Shown piece after piece: positions 1-6,479 of a stretch of DNA of 9,579 bases. The stretch spans positions 1 to 9,579 of the forward strand of contig JAOPWO010000048.1 in the NCBI GenBank assembly GCA_025965635.1, in the 5' to 3' direction. The stretch is from Modestobacter sp. (lineage in GTDB: Bacteria > Actinomycetota > Actinomycetes > Mycobacteriales > Geodermatophilaceae). The translations under genes were made by a program, and so were the position numbers. The notes beneath the pieces were generated by a model. That model ran no database searches and was not told the origin of the DNA. It saw only the letters and a program-made list of their open reading frames with translations. Numbering within the stretch: position 1 is the first letter of the stretch; every line of letters begins with the position of its first letter.

Positions 1-3000
1 CTTCTTCCTCACCGACGGGGCGGTCGCCCTGGGAGCCACCGGCGCCCCGGGCGGCTCGCTGGGCTACGCGCAGCGCAACAGCGAGAAGGGCGTGCCCGGC
101 GGGTACCTGGGGGTCGGCCTGGACGCCTACGGCAACTTCTCCAACGACGCCGAGGGGCGGGGGGCCGGCTGCGGGCCCACGTCGGCCTGGGGGCCCACCG
201 CACCCAGCGGCGTCGCGAGCACCCGCACCGCCGACGCCGTCGTCCTGCGTGGTCCCGGCAACGACCTGACCGGCTACTGCTACCTCGCCGGCAGGAAGAT
301 GACGACGTCCCTGCGCAGCGCGGACAAGCCGACGACCGAGGCCGGCATCGAGGCGCTGGCCCGCACCGTGCGGATCACCGTGAGCGAGTCGGTGGAGCCG
401 CTGGTCACCGTGGCGATCGACGACGACGGCCGCGGCGGGCCGCACGGCATGGTCGACGTGCTGTCCTACCAGATGACGACGCCGGCTCCGGCGACCTACA
501 AGTTCGGGTTCCTCGGTTCCACCGGTGGGTCCACCGACGTCCACCTGGTGCGCAACCTGACGGTCACCAGCGCCGTGCAGCTCGCCGACCTGCACCTGAC
601 CAAGCAGGTCGACCGGACCACGGGCACCGTGCCGGCCAGCTACCCGCCGGGCGCGACCGTGCCCTACCAGTACGTGGTCACCAACACCCGCGACGTGCCG
701 ATGACCGGCGTCGCGGTCAGCGACCCGGCCGGTCCGGTCACCTGCCCCCGGACCGGACTGGGACGCTCGGGCAGCGCCACCGCCCGGATGGTGTGCGCCG
801 GGTCCCACCTGCTGACCGCCACCGACTTCGACGGGAGCACCGCGTACGGGACGGCGGCGACCGCTGCGGCCACGGTCGCCGGCACCCCCGTCGCGTCCAA
901 CGCCTCCACCGCGACCGTGCCGCTGGCCGTGCACGCCGCCGTCACGGCGTCGGTGACCGCCACGCTGCCCGACGGCGGAACCGTCGCCGAGGCAGGGACC
1001 GTGGTGACCTACGACCACGGCGTGCGCAACAGCGGGAACACGCCGCTCAGTGCCCTGTCCCTCACCGCCACGCGGAACGGCTCCCCCTCCTGCCCGGCGA
1101 CCACGGTCGCCGCGGGCGGCTCCCTGGTCTGCACGGCCACCTACACCGTGACCCAGGCCGACGTCGACGCCGGCGCAGTGCCCAACGCGGTCATCGCGAC
1201 GGCCACCGGCGCGCTCGCCGGTGGCGGGACCGGGCCGGTGACCAGCCCCCGGGCGACGGTGAGCACGCCGGTGCCGGCCGCGGCACCTGCGCTCGCGGTC
1301 ACCACGGCGACGGCCGCCGTCGCCGGCGGGGGCACCAGCGCCGACACCGGGGAGCGGGTCACCTACACCTACGGGCTGCAGAACACCGGCAACGTGACGC
1401 TGACCGCCGTCGGTCTCGCGGTGACCGGGGACGTCGACCCGACGTGGGTGCGGTGCACCCCGGCCACCCTGGCGCCCGGCGCGTCGGCGGCCTGCACAGC
1501 CGCCCACGACGTGACCTCCGCCGATGTGCTCGCCGAGGACGACCTGTCGGTCACCGGGACCGGGTCGGGCACGCCGCCGGTCGCCTCGGGCACGGCTCCC
1601 GCCACGAGCGACCCCCGCGAGGTCACCATGCCGGTCGCCGGCGTGGACCGCGCCCTGGGGCTCACCGGTGTCCGGGAGTTCGCCGACACCGATGGCGACG
1701 GCCGGGTCGGGGTGGGCCGGCAGGTCACCTACCGCTGGACGGTGTCGAACGCGGGCAACGTCGACCTGCCGGCACCGGCCATCACCGCGCCGGGCGCCAC
1801 CGCCATCAGCTGCGCGTCGACCGCGGTCCTCCCGGTCGGCGGCACCCGGGCGTGCAGCGGCGTGCACACGGTCACCCAGGACGACGTCGACGCCGGGACC
1901 TCGCTGGTCAATCGCGCGGTCGCGGCCGCCGGCACCGGCTCCGCCCGGGTCGCCAGCAGCGTGGTCGAGCTCGCCATCGAGCTGCCCGCCCTCGTCTCCG
2001 GCCTGCACGTCGCCCCGGTCGCGCTCCTCGACGACACCGACTCCGACGGTCGCGCCGACGTCGGCGAGCGGGTCCGCGTCACCTACACGGTGACCAACAC
2101 CGGCACGCAGACCGTCCGCGGGGTCGGGGTCGGCGACCCGCTGGCCGGCGAGGACGGGATCGACTGCCCCTCCTCCGGCCCGCTGGCCCCCGCGGCGCAG
2201 CGCGCCTGCACGTACACCCACGAGGTGACGCAGGACGACGTGGACGCCGGCCGCGTCCGGTTCGTCGGCACCTCCACCGCACTCACCCCCGGCGGTGACC
2301 CGGTGACCTCGGCACCGACCGCCGTCGAGGTCGGGGCCGAGGACCCGGTGGCCCGGATCGGGCTCGCGCTGCAGGCCGGGATCCGCGGCGGCGGGGCCGC
2401 TGCCCGGGTGCGCGACGTCGTCGACTACGCCTTCACGGTCGGCAACGAGGGCAACGTGACGCTGCACGCCGTCGACCTGGCCGTCACCGGGGTGGTCAGC
2501 TCCGCGAGCTGTCCGCAGGACGGGCTGGCCCCCGGCCGGTCGATGCGGTGCACCGCCGACTACGGCGTCGTCCAGCGCGACATCGACGACCAGGTGCGGC
2601 TCGCCGTCCAGGGCGTGGCGACGGGCGAGCTGCCGGTCCCGGCCGCCGTCCCGCCGGCGCCGGGACCGCACGCCGGTGCACCGCCGGTGGCGGCTGCCCG
2701 CCAGGTGGCCGCGGCGCTGCCGGCGATGGTGACCAGCGCCATGGTGTCCGCGGTCGAAGCGGTGGTCCCGGCCGTGCCGGACGCCGAGCTCACCACCGCC
2801 GAGGCCACCTTCCCCGACCTGGACGGCGACGGGCGGGCCGTCCTGGAGGAGCTGGTGACCTACCGCTTCGTGGTGGTCAACAGCGGCAACACCACGCTGC
2901 GGGACGTCGCCGTCGGGGTGACCGGGTTCGCCGAACCGGTCACCTGCACGCCCGCGACCCTGCTGCCGGGAGAGACCGCGTCGTGCTCCGCGGCGCGGGA

Positions 3001-3361
3001 GGTGGCGGCGGAGGACCTCGCCCGGGGCGGGTCGCTGCTCGCCGACGTGCGACCGCTCGCCTCGGCGCCGGCCGGTGTGTTCGACCCGGTGACCCGGCAG
3101 GTCAGCACGGCCCTGGCCACCGCGCCCGCGCCCGTGCCCGCGCCCGTTCCCGCGGGACCGGCGGTCGAGCCGGCGCCGGTCTCGGTATCGGCGGTGGCAC
3201 CGGAGCCGGGAGGTGCGCCGGAGCCCGCAGCGGCGCCGGAGGCGGCGGGGCTCGCATCCACGGGCGCCACGCCCGGGTGGCCCCTGGTGTTCGCCTCGGG
3301 GATGCTGGCGGCCGGGCTGGCCGTGCTGCTCGCTGCCCGTCGGCGCCGGGCTGCGGGCTGA
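1..3361 (+). CDS. LAXTG-anchored surface protein: lectin-like domain plus seven Ig-like DUF11/DUF7507-type repeats (5' partial)
   Basis: The reading frame is open from base 2 to the stop at 3359-3361 (1,119 residues visible); the true start and signal peptide lie upstream. Residues 1 to about 195 look like a legume/L-type lectin fold, including GGYLGVGLDAYGNFSND, whose D41, N45 and D49 resemble the metal-site D-x-(Y/F)-x-N pattern; C57 and C93 may pair. Seven Ig-like repeats of about 115 residues follow (bases ~585-3105). Each has a (V/L)xNxGN-type strand, a pair of cysteines 12-16 residues apart and usually a VTQxDVDAG-like strand. A Pro/Ala/Val-rich stalk (~3107-3250) leads to LASTG (residues 1084-1088), a hydrophobic helix and RRRRAAG: a class E sortase (LAXTG) signal. 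I infer covalent attachment to the cell wall and a role in adhesion or glycan binding. The ligand is unknown, no sortase gene is in the window, and the lectin call rests on sequence pattern alone. Confidence 0.9.
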   Translation, partial: FFLTDGAVALGATGAPGGSLGYAQRNSEKGVPGGYLGVGLDAYGNFSNDAEGRGAGCGPTSAWGPTAPSGVASTRTADAVVLRGPGNDLTGYCYLAGRKMTTSLRSADKPTTEAGIEALARTVRITVSESVEPLVTVAIDDDGRGGPHGMVDVLSYQMTTPAPATYKFGFLGSTGGSTDVHLVRNLTVTSAVQLADLHLTKQVDRTTGTVPASYPPGATVPYQYVVTNTRDVPMTGVAVSDPAGPVTCPRTGLGRSGSATARMVCAGSHLLTATDFDGSTAYGTAATAAATVAGTPVASNASTATVPLAVHAAVTASVTATLPDGGTVAEAGTVVTYDHGVRNSGNTPLSALSLTATRNGSPSCPATTVAAGGSLVCTATYTVTQADVDAGAVPNAVIATATGALAGGGTGPVTSPRATVSTPVPAAAPALAVTTATAAVAGGGTSADTGERVTYTYGLQNTGNVTLTAVGLAVTGDVDPTWVRCTPATLAPGASAACTAAHDVTSADVLAEDDLSVTGTGSGTPPVASGTAPATSDPREVTMPVAGVDRALGLTGVREFADTDGDGRVGVGRQVTYRWTVSNAGNVDLPAPAITAPGATAISCASTAVLPVGGTRACSGVHTVTQDDVDAGTSLVNRAVAAAGTGSARVASSVVELAIELPALVSGLHVAPVALLDDTDSDGRADVGERVRVTYTVTNTGTQTVRGVGVGDPLAGEDGIDCPSSGPLAPAAQRACTYTHEVTQDDVDAGRVRFVGTSTALTPGGDPVTSAPTAVEVGAEDPVARIGLALQAGIRGGGAAARVRDVVDYAFTVGNEGNVTLHAVDLAVTGVVSSASCPQDGLAPGRSMRCTADYGVVQRDIDDQVRLAVQGVATGELPVPAAVPPAPGPHAGAPPVAAARQVAAALPAMVTSAMVSAVEAVVPAVPDAELTTAEATFPDLDGDGRAVLEELVTYRFVVVNSGNTTLRDVAVGVTGFAEPVTCTPATLLPGETASCSAAREVAAEDLARGGSLLADVRPLASAPAGVFDPVTRQVSTALATAPAPVPAPVPAGPAVEPAPVSVSAVAPEPGGAPEPAAAPEAAGLASTGATPGWPLVFASGMLAAGLAVLLAARRRRAAG
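1685..1720 (+). other. Calcium-loop-like motif (DTDGDG) before repeat 4
   Basis: Residues 562-573 read D-T-D-G-D-G followed by RVGVGR and then a VTY strand. Positions 1, 3 and 5 fit the EF-hand/dockerin DxDxDG loop, but position 12 is Arg instead of the usual Glu, so this copy may bind weakly or not at all. Confidence 0.55.
2033..2068 (+). other. Complete EF-hand-like calcium loop before repeat 5
   Basis: Residues 678-689 read D-T-D-S-D-G-R-A-D-V-G-E. Asp at 1, 3, 5 and 9, Gly at 6 and Glu at 12 match the canonical 12-residue EF-hand loop. It sits at the linker between repeats 4 and 5, where bound calcium would rigidify the junction. Calcium binding is inferred from the motif alone. Confidence 0.6.
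2816..2851 (+). other. EF-hand-like calcium loop before repeat 7
   Basis: Residues 939-950 read D-L-D-G-D-G-R-A-V-L-E-E: Asp at 1, 3 and 5, Gly at 6 and Glu at 12, directly ahead of the LVTYRF strand that opens repeat 7. It occupies the same structural place as the other two loops. Confidence 0.6.
3251..3355 (+). other. C-terminal cell-wall sorting signal (LASTG, hydrophobic helix, Arg tail)
   Basis: LASTG is encoded at 3251-3265. A hydrophobic stretch of about 19 residues (3281-3337, PLVFASGM to VLLAA) follows, then four Arg. LAXTG is the motif preferred by class E sortases of high-GC actinobacteria. Cleavage between Thr and Gly would link the protein to peptidoglycan. Confidence 0.85.
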
Positions 3362-3436
3362 CCGGCGTGGAGTGACACGGCGCCCGGAGCGGTGTCCGGA
3401 ACTCCTGGAACCGGATGGCACAGGCTGAGCGGCGAC

Positions 3437-3463
3437 GGGGGCCCGGGCAACATCCGGGCCCCC
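3437..3463 (+). terminator. Hairpin terminator downstream of the surface-protein gene
   Basis: A perfect 10-bp all-GC stem (3437-3446 with 3454-3463, starting GGGGGCCCGG) with a 7-base loop GCAACAT, 75 bases after the stop codon. There is no U-tract, as is common in actinobacteria. Confidence 0.7.
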
Positions 3464-3479
3464 GCGTTCACCCGACCGG

Positions 3480-3517
3480 GTGACGCCGCGCGCCGTCGGG
3501 ACGGCGCGCGGGGTCAC
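3480..3517 (-). terminator. Hairpin terminator directly after bpa
   Basis: Arms 3480-3497 and 3500-3517 form an 18-bp stem with one G-G mismatch (at 3485/3512). The two central bases plus the innermost pair form a tight loop. It begins one base beyond the bpa stop codon (3518-3520), so it most likely terminates bpa on the minus strand and also insulates it from readthrough of the opposing gene. Confidence 0.75.
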
Positions 3518-4066
3518 TCACAGGTACTGGCCACCGCCCGGCCGGGCGTCCGGTCCGGGATGCTGCCCAGCGGGCAGTGCCTTGCGCCGCATCTCCTCCA
3601 GCTGCGCGCGGGCGGCCATCTGCTGGGCGAACAGCGCGGTCTGGATGCCGTGGAAGACGCCCTCCAGCCAGCCGACCAGCTGGGCCTGGGCGATCCGCAG
3701 CTCGGCGTCGGACGGGGTCTCGTCCTCGGCGAAGGGCAGGGTGATCCGCTCCAGCTCCTCGCGGAGCTCCGGGGCCAGCCCCTGCTCGAGCTCACGGATC
3801 GAGGAGGCGTGGATGTCGCGCAGCCGGTTGCGGCTGGCGTCGTCCAGCGGTGCGGCGCGGACCTCCTCGAGCAGCTGCTTGATCATGGTCCCGATCCGCA
3901 TGACCTTCGCGGGCTGCTCAACCAGGTCGCCGATCCCCGCGCCACCCTCGTCGCCGTCGCCATCCACCGGCATGGCCATCGAGCCCACCGGCTGTCCGTC
4001 GGGGCCCACGACGAGGACCTGCTGGGGCCGCTGCCCGCCCGTTCCTGGTGCCGTCATGGCCTCCAT
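3518..4066 (-). CDS. bpa: Bacterial proteasome activator Bpa (PafE family)
   Basis: A 182-residue protein of the Bpa/PafE family (Mycobacterium Rv3780 is about 174 residues). The family forms a dodecameric ring that docks on the 20S proteasome and opens its gate without ATP, feeding in unfolded or non-pupylated substrates such as the heat-shock repressor HspR. The helical core spans residues ~47-165 and contains the family stretches DLVEQPAKVMRIGTMIKQLL and AQAQLVGWLEGVFHGIQTAL. The C-terminus is GQYL (179-182), the HbYX-like tail that inserts between proteasome alpha subunits. The first 45 residues are Gly/Asp-rich and probably disordered. The start is uncertain: ATG 4066 has only a weak AGG upstream; ATG 4057 (MTAPG) is preceded by GGAGG only 2 bases away and by CAGAAT 7 bases away, which would suit a leaderless start. 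A hairpin follows the stop at once. It is divergent from the aminotransferase. No proteasome subunit genes are in the window. Confidence 0.95.
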   Translation of the reverse strand: MEAMTAPGTGGQRPQQVLVVGPDGQPVGSMAMPVDGDGDEGGAGIGDLVEQPAKVMRIGTMIKQLLEEVRAAPLDDASRNRLRDIHASSIRELEQGLAPELREELERITLPFAEDETPSDAELRIAQAQLVGWLEGVFHGIQTALFAQQMAARAQLEEMRRKALPAGQHPGPDARPGGGQYL

Positions 4067-4162
4067 TCTGCCTGGTGCGCCGCGATCCGGTGCGGGCGCG
4101 GTCGGGTCCGGGCCGTCGTCGGGAGGCCGTCTGCGCCCCCGGGGACGCGCAGGCCCACTGAC

Positions 4163-4168
4163 TAGGCT
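4163..4168 (+). promoter_or_regulatory. -10 element TAGGCT, likely leaderless start of the aminotransferase
   Basis: TAGGCT fits the actinobacterial TANNNT -10. Six bases (CGCGGC) separate it from ATG 4175, so transcription would begin at or beside the A of the start codon. There is no Shine-Dalgarno at normal spacing. No recognisable -35 is seen 16-18 bases upstream. Confidence 0.55.
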
Positions 4169-4174
4169 CGCGGC

Positions 4175-5392
4175 ATGTCATCGGGGGGCGGACGGCTGGA
4201 CGTCGCCCGGGTCCGCGGGCTGTTCCCCGGTCTGTCCGACGGCTTCGTGCACGCCGACTCCCCGGCCGGCTCGCTGGTCCCGGAGAGCGTGGTCCGGGCC
4301 GTCGCGCAGGCGATGCGGGTACCGATCGCCAACCGCGGCGCCGTGTTCCCCGCCTCCGCCCGGGCGGAGCAGCTGGTCTCCGGAGCCCGCTCCGCGGTGG
4401 CCGACCTGGTCGGCGGGCCGGCGTCGGGCGTCGTCCTCGGGGCCAACATGACCACCCTGACCTACTCGGTGGCCCGGGCGCTGGCCAAGCGCTGGCGGCC
4501 CGGCGACGAGGTGGTGGTCAGCCGGCTGGACCACGACGCCAACGTCCGCCCCTGGATGCAGGTGGCCGGCGAGACCGGCGTCCAGGTGCGTTGGGCGGAG
4601 GTGGACATCGAGACGGGCGAGCTGCCGGTGTGGCAGTACGACGAGCTGCTCACCTCCCGTACGCGGCTGGTGGCGGTGAGCGCGGCGAGCAACGCCATCG
4701 GCACCCGCCCCGACGTCGCCGGCATCGCCGAGCGGGCGCACCGGGTCGGCGCGCTGGTCTACGTCGACGGCGTGCACGCCGCTCCGCACGGGCTGCTCGA
4801 CATGCGCGCGATGGGCGCCGACTTCCTCGCCGTCTCGGCCTACAAGTGGTGCGGGCCGCACGTGGCGGCCGTCGTCGCCGAGCCGGCCCTGCTCGCCGAG
4901 TTCTGGCCCGACAAGCTGGTGCCGGCGCCGGACCGGGTGCCCGACCGGTACGAGACCGGCACGCCCCCGTTCGAGCTGTACGCCGGGCTTGCCGCGGCCG
5001 TCGAGCACCTCGCGGACCTGTGCCCGGACGCCACCGGCACCCGCCGCCAGCGGCTGACGACCTCCATGGGCGCGGTGGAGCGCTACGAGGGTGAGCTGTT
5101 CGGCCGGCTGGACCGGGCGCTGCGCTCCATGCCGCACGTGCAGGTGCTCGGCGCGCCGTTGCGGCCCACCCCGACCCTGTCGTTCACCGTCTCGCGGCTG
5201 CGGCCCCGGCAGGCGGCGCACGAGCTGGCCCGCCGCAACGTGTGCGCCTGGGACGGCGACTTCTACGCCCGGGAGCTGTTCGATGCGATCGGCGTCAACG
5301 AGACCGGTGGCGCGGTGCGGCTCGGGCTGATGCACTACAACACCGCCCGTGACGTCGACCACCTGGTCGACAGCGTCGCCGCCTTGCGCTAG
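4175..5392 (+). CDS. Class V aminotransferase, cysteine-desulfurase-like PLP enzyme
   Basis: A 405-residue fold-type I PLP enzyme of aminotransferase class V, closest in pattern to the 'cysteine desulfurase-like, VC1184' subfamily. Visible PLP-site features are H120 in RLDHDAN (ring stacking), D198 and H201 in YVDGVHA (pyridine nitrogen and neighbour), K224 in SAYKWCGPH (Schiff-base lysine) and R258 in RYETGT. The usual mobile catalytic-Cys loop of SufS/IscS is not recognisable. The corresponding region reads RRNVCAWDGDFYA, with C357, so sulfur transfer from cysteine cannot be assumed; the amino-group substrate is unknown. Start ATG 4175 agrees with the upstream TAGGCT and lies 108 bases from the divergent bpa. 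The gene converges with the quinone oxidoreductase and shares a terminator hairpin 3 bases after its stop. The same pairing seems to exist in mycobacteria (Rv3778c/Rv3777, from memory). Confidence 0.9.
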   Translation: MSSGGGRLDVARVRGLFPGLSDGFVHADSPAGSLVPESVVRAVAQAMRVPIANRGAVFPASARAEQLVSGARSAVADLVGGPASGVVLGANMTTLTYSVARALAKRWRPGDEVVVSRLDHDANVRPWMQVAGETGVQVRWAEVDIETGELPVWQYDELLTSRTRLVAVSAASNAIGTRPDVAGIAERAHRVGALVYVDGVHAAPHGLLDMRAMGADFLAVSAYKWCGPHVAAVVAEPALLAEFWPDKLVPAPDRVPDRYETGTPPFELYAGLAAAVEHLADLCPDATGTRRQRLTTSMGAVERYEGELFGRLDRALRSMPHVQVLGAPLRPTPTLSFTVSRLRPRQAAHELARRNVCAWDGDFYARELFDAIGVNETGGAVRLGLMHYNTARDVDHLVDSVAALR

Positions 5393-5395
5393 CCG

Positions 5396-5438
5396 GCGGA
5401 GTGCCCCGGACGACGTCTCCCCGCCCGGGGCACTCCGC
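5396..5438. terminator. Bidirectional terminator hairpin between two convergent genes
   Basis: A perfect 14-bp inverted repeat, GCGGAGTGCCCCGG at 5396-5409 pairing with 5425-5438, with a 15-base loop. It fills the whole 46-base gap between the aminotransferase stop (5390-5392) and the quinone oxidoreductase stop (5439-5441), so it can serve both strands. Confidence 0.8.
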
Positions 5439-6431
5439 TCAGGAGTCGGGGAGGAGCAGGACCTTGCCGATGTGGTCGCTGGCCTCGATCAGCGCGTGCG
5501 CCTCGCCCGCGCGGGACATCGGCAGCCGCCGGTCGACGATCGGCCGGACGACGCCCCGCTCGACGTCGGGCCACACGTCGTGCCGTACCGCGGCGACGAT
5601 CTCGGCCTTGCCGCCGGGTCCGTCGACCGGCCGGGAGCGCAGGGCCGTGGCGTGCACCGAGCCTCGCTTGCGCATCAGCTTGCCCAGGTCGAGCTCGGCC
5701 TTCGTGCCGCCCTGCATGCCGATGCCGACCAGCCGGCCGCCGGTGGCCAGGACGTCGACGTTCCGGGCCAGGTACTTGGCGCCCATGATGTCCAGGACGA
5801 CGTCCGCGCCGTGCCCATCGGTGGCGTCCTTCACGGCGGCGACGAAGTCGTCGTCCCGGTAGTTCACCAGCACGTCGGCGCCCAGCTCGCGGCAGAAGTC
5901 GAGCTTGGCGGCGCTACCGGCCGTGACCGCGACCCGGGCGCCGGCGCGCACGGCCAGCTGGACGGCCATGGTGCCGATGCCGCTGGAGCCGCCGTGCACC
6001 AGGAAGACCTCGCCGTGCCGGAGTCGGGCCAGCATGAACACGTTGGACCAGACGGTGCAGACGACCTCGGGGAGCGCCGCGGCGGTGGCCAGCTCGACGC
6101 CCGACGGCCTGGGCAGCAGCTGGGCGGCCGGGACGGCGACCCGCTCGGCGTACCCGCCGCCGGCGAGCAGCGCGCACACCTCGTCACCGACCGACCAGCC
6201 GGCCACGCCTGCGCCGACCTCGCTGATGATCCCGCTGCACTCCAGTCCGAGGACCGCGCTGGCCCCCGGCGGCGGCGGGTAGTTGCCCTGCCGCTGCAAG
6301 AGGTCGGCCCGGTTGACCGCGGCCGCGACCACGTCGACGAGCACCTCGCCGGGCCCGCACACCGGATCGGGGACCTCACCCCAGCCCAGCACCTCGGGAC
6401 CGCCGGGTTCGCTGATCGTCACTGCACGCAT
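5439..6431 (-). CDS. NAD(P)H-quinone oxidoreductase, PIG3/zeta-crystallin family (zinc-independent MDR)
   Basis: A 330-residue medium-chain dehydrogenase/reductase of the QOR/PIG3 type, which transfers hydride from NADPH to quinones or other electrophiles in the cytoplasm. The N-terminal GroES-like domain carries the PIG3 signature NRADLLQRQGNYPPPPG (40-56) and G62-x-E-x-x-G. Zinc-binding Cys/His residues of alcohol dehydrogenases are absent. The Rossmann domain has HGGSSGIGTMAVQLA (146-160) and AGSAAKL (171-177); Ser and Lys there commonly contact the NADP 2'-phosphate. ATG 6431 is six bases after TAGGGT, with no Shine-Dalgarno, so it is probably leaderless and transcribed apart from the acyl-CoA ligase 48 bases upstream. 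A perfect palindrome covers the -10, suggesting repression by a local or global regulator. The gene ends in a shared terminator with the convergent aminotransferase. Physiological substrate is unknown. Confidence 0.92.
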   Translation of the reverse strand: MRAVTISEPGGPEVLGWGEVPDPVCGPGEVLVDVVAAAVNRADLLQRQGNYPPPPGASAVLGLECSGIISEVGAGVAGWSVGDEVCALLAGGGYAERVAVPAAQLLPRPSGVELATAAALPEVVCTVWSNVFMLARLRHGEVFLVHGGSSGIGTMAVQLAVRAGARVAVTAGSAAKLDFCRELGADVLVNYRDDDFVAAVKDATDGHGADVVLDIMGAKYLARNVDVLATGGRLVGIGMQGGTKAELDLGKLMRKRGSVHATALRSRPVDGPGGKAEIVAAVRHDVWPDVERGVVRPIVDRRLPMSRAGEAHALIEASDHIGKVLLLPDS

Positions 6432-6433
6432 GG

Positions 6434-6451
6434 CCCGACCCTACGGTCGGG
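6434..6451. promoter_or_regulatory. Perfect palindrome over the quinone oxidoreductase -10 (candidate operator)
   Basis: CCCGACC-CTAC-GGTCGGG: 7-bp perfect arms around 4 bases, lying 3 bases upstream of ATG 6431 and containing the -10. A protein bound here would block initiation. Alternatively it is a short terminator hairpin for the acyl-CoA ligase, whose stop is 29 bases upstream on the same strand. Confidence 0.5.
6438..6443 (-). promoter_or_regulatory. -10 element TAGGGT, likely leaderless start of the quinone oxidoreductase
   Basis: On the minus strand TAGGGT is followed by CGGGCC (6 bases) and ATG 6431, the same geometry as at the aminotransferase and thioesterase genes. No -35 is recognisable. 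Confidence 0.55.
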
Positions 6452-6479
6452 GAGGGCGCCCGCACCCCGGCCGTACCGG

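Larger units (their letters stand above)
585..3105 (+). repeat. Seven protein-level tandem repeats (~350 bp each) in the surface protein
   Basis: Approximate repeat units by bases: R1 585-930, R2 934-1280, R3 1285-1640, R4 1641-1990, R5 1991-2340, R6 2341-2720, R7 2788-3105. They are diverged at DNA level but share a template: a VTY/VxNxGN strand, then Cys-x(12-13)-Cys around a LAPG turn in R2-R7 (x16 in R1), then a VTQxDVDAG-like strand, then a short linker. This is the DUF11/DUF7507 adhesin pattern. The divergence shows old duplications, not a recent recombining array. Boundaries are by eye and may shift by about 10 residues. Confidence 0.8.

Noticed and set aside
92..94. GTG 92 as the start of the surface protein
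   Set aside because: The frame is open to the left edge and the lectin-like sequence begins before it (FFLTDGAVALGATG...), so the gene is truncated by the window, not started here.
793..2298. 501-residue Arg-rich frame inside the surface-protein gene
   Set aside because: Its Arg/His/Gly-rich composition is typical of an out-of-frame reading of GC-rich DNA; the repeat-protein frame over the same bases is clearly the real one.
3120..3155. CGCCCG-type hexamer repeats, possible unstable microsatellite
   Set aside because: They encode the Ala-Pro-Val stalk and are short and imperfect; low-complexity coding sequence explains them.
4178..5362. 394-residue minus-strand frame opposite the aminotransferase
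   Set aside because: Antisense shadow rich in His, Gly and Val without conserved motifs; the plus-strand frame has all PLP-site residues.
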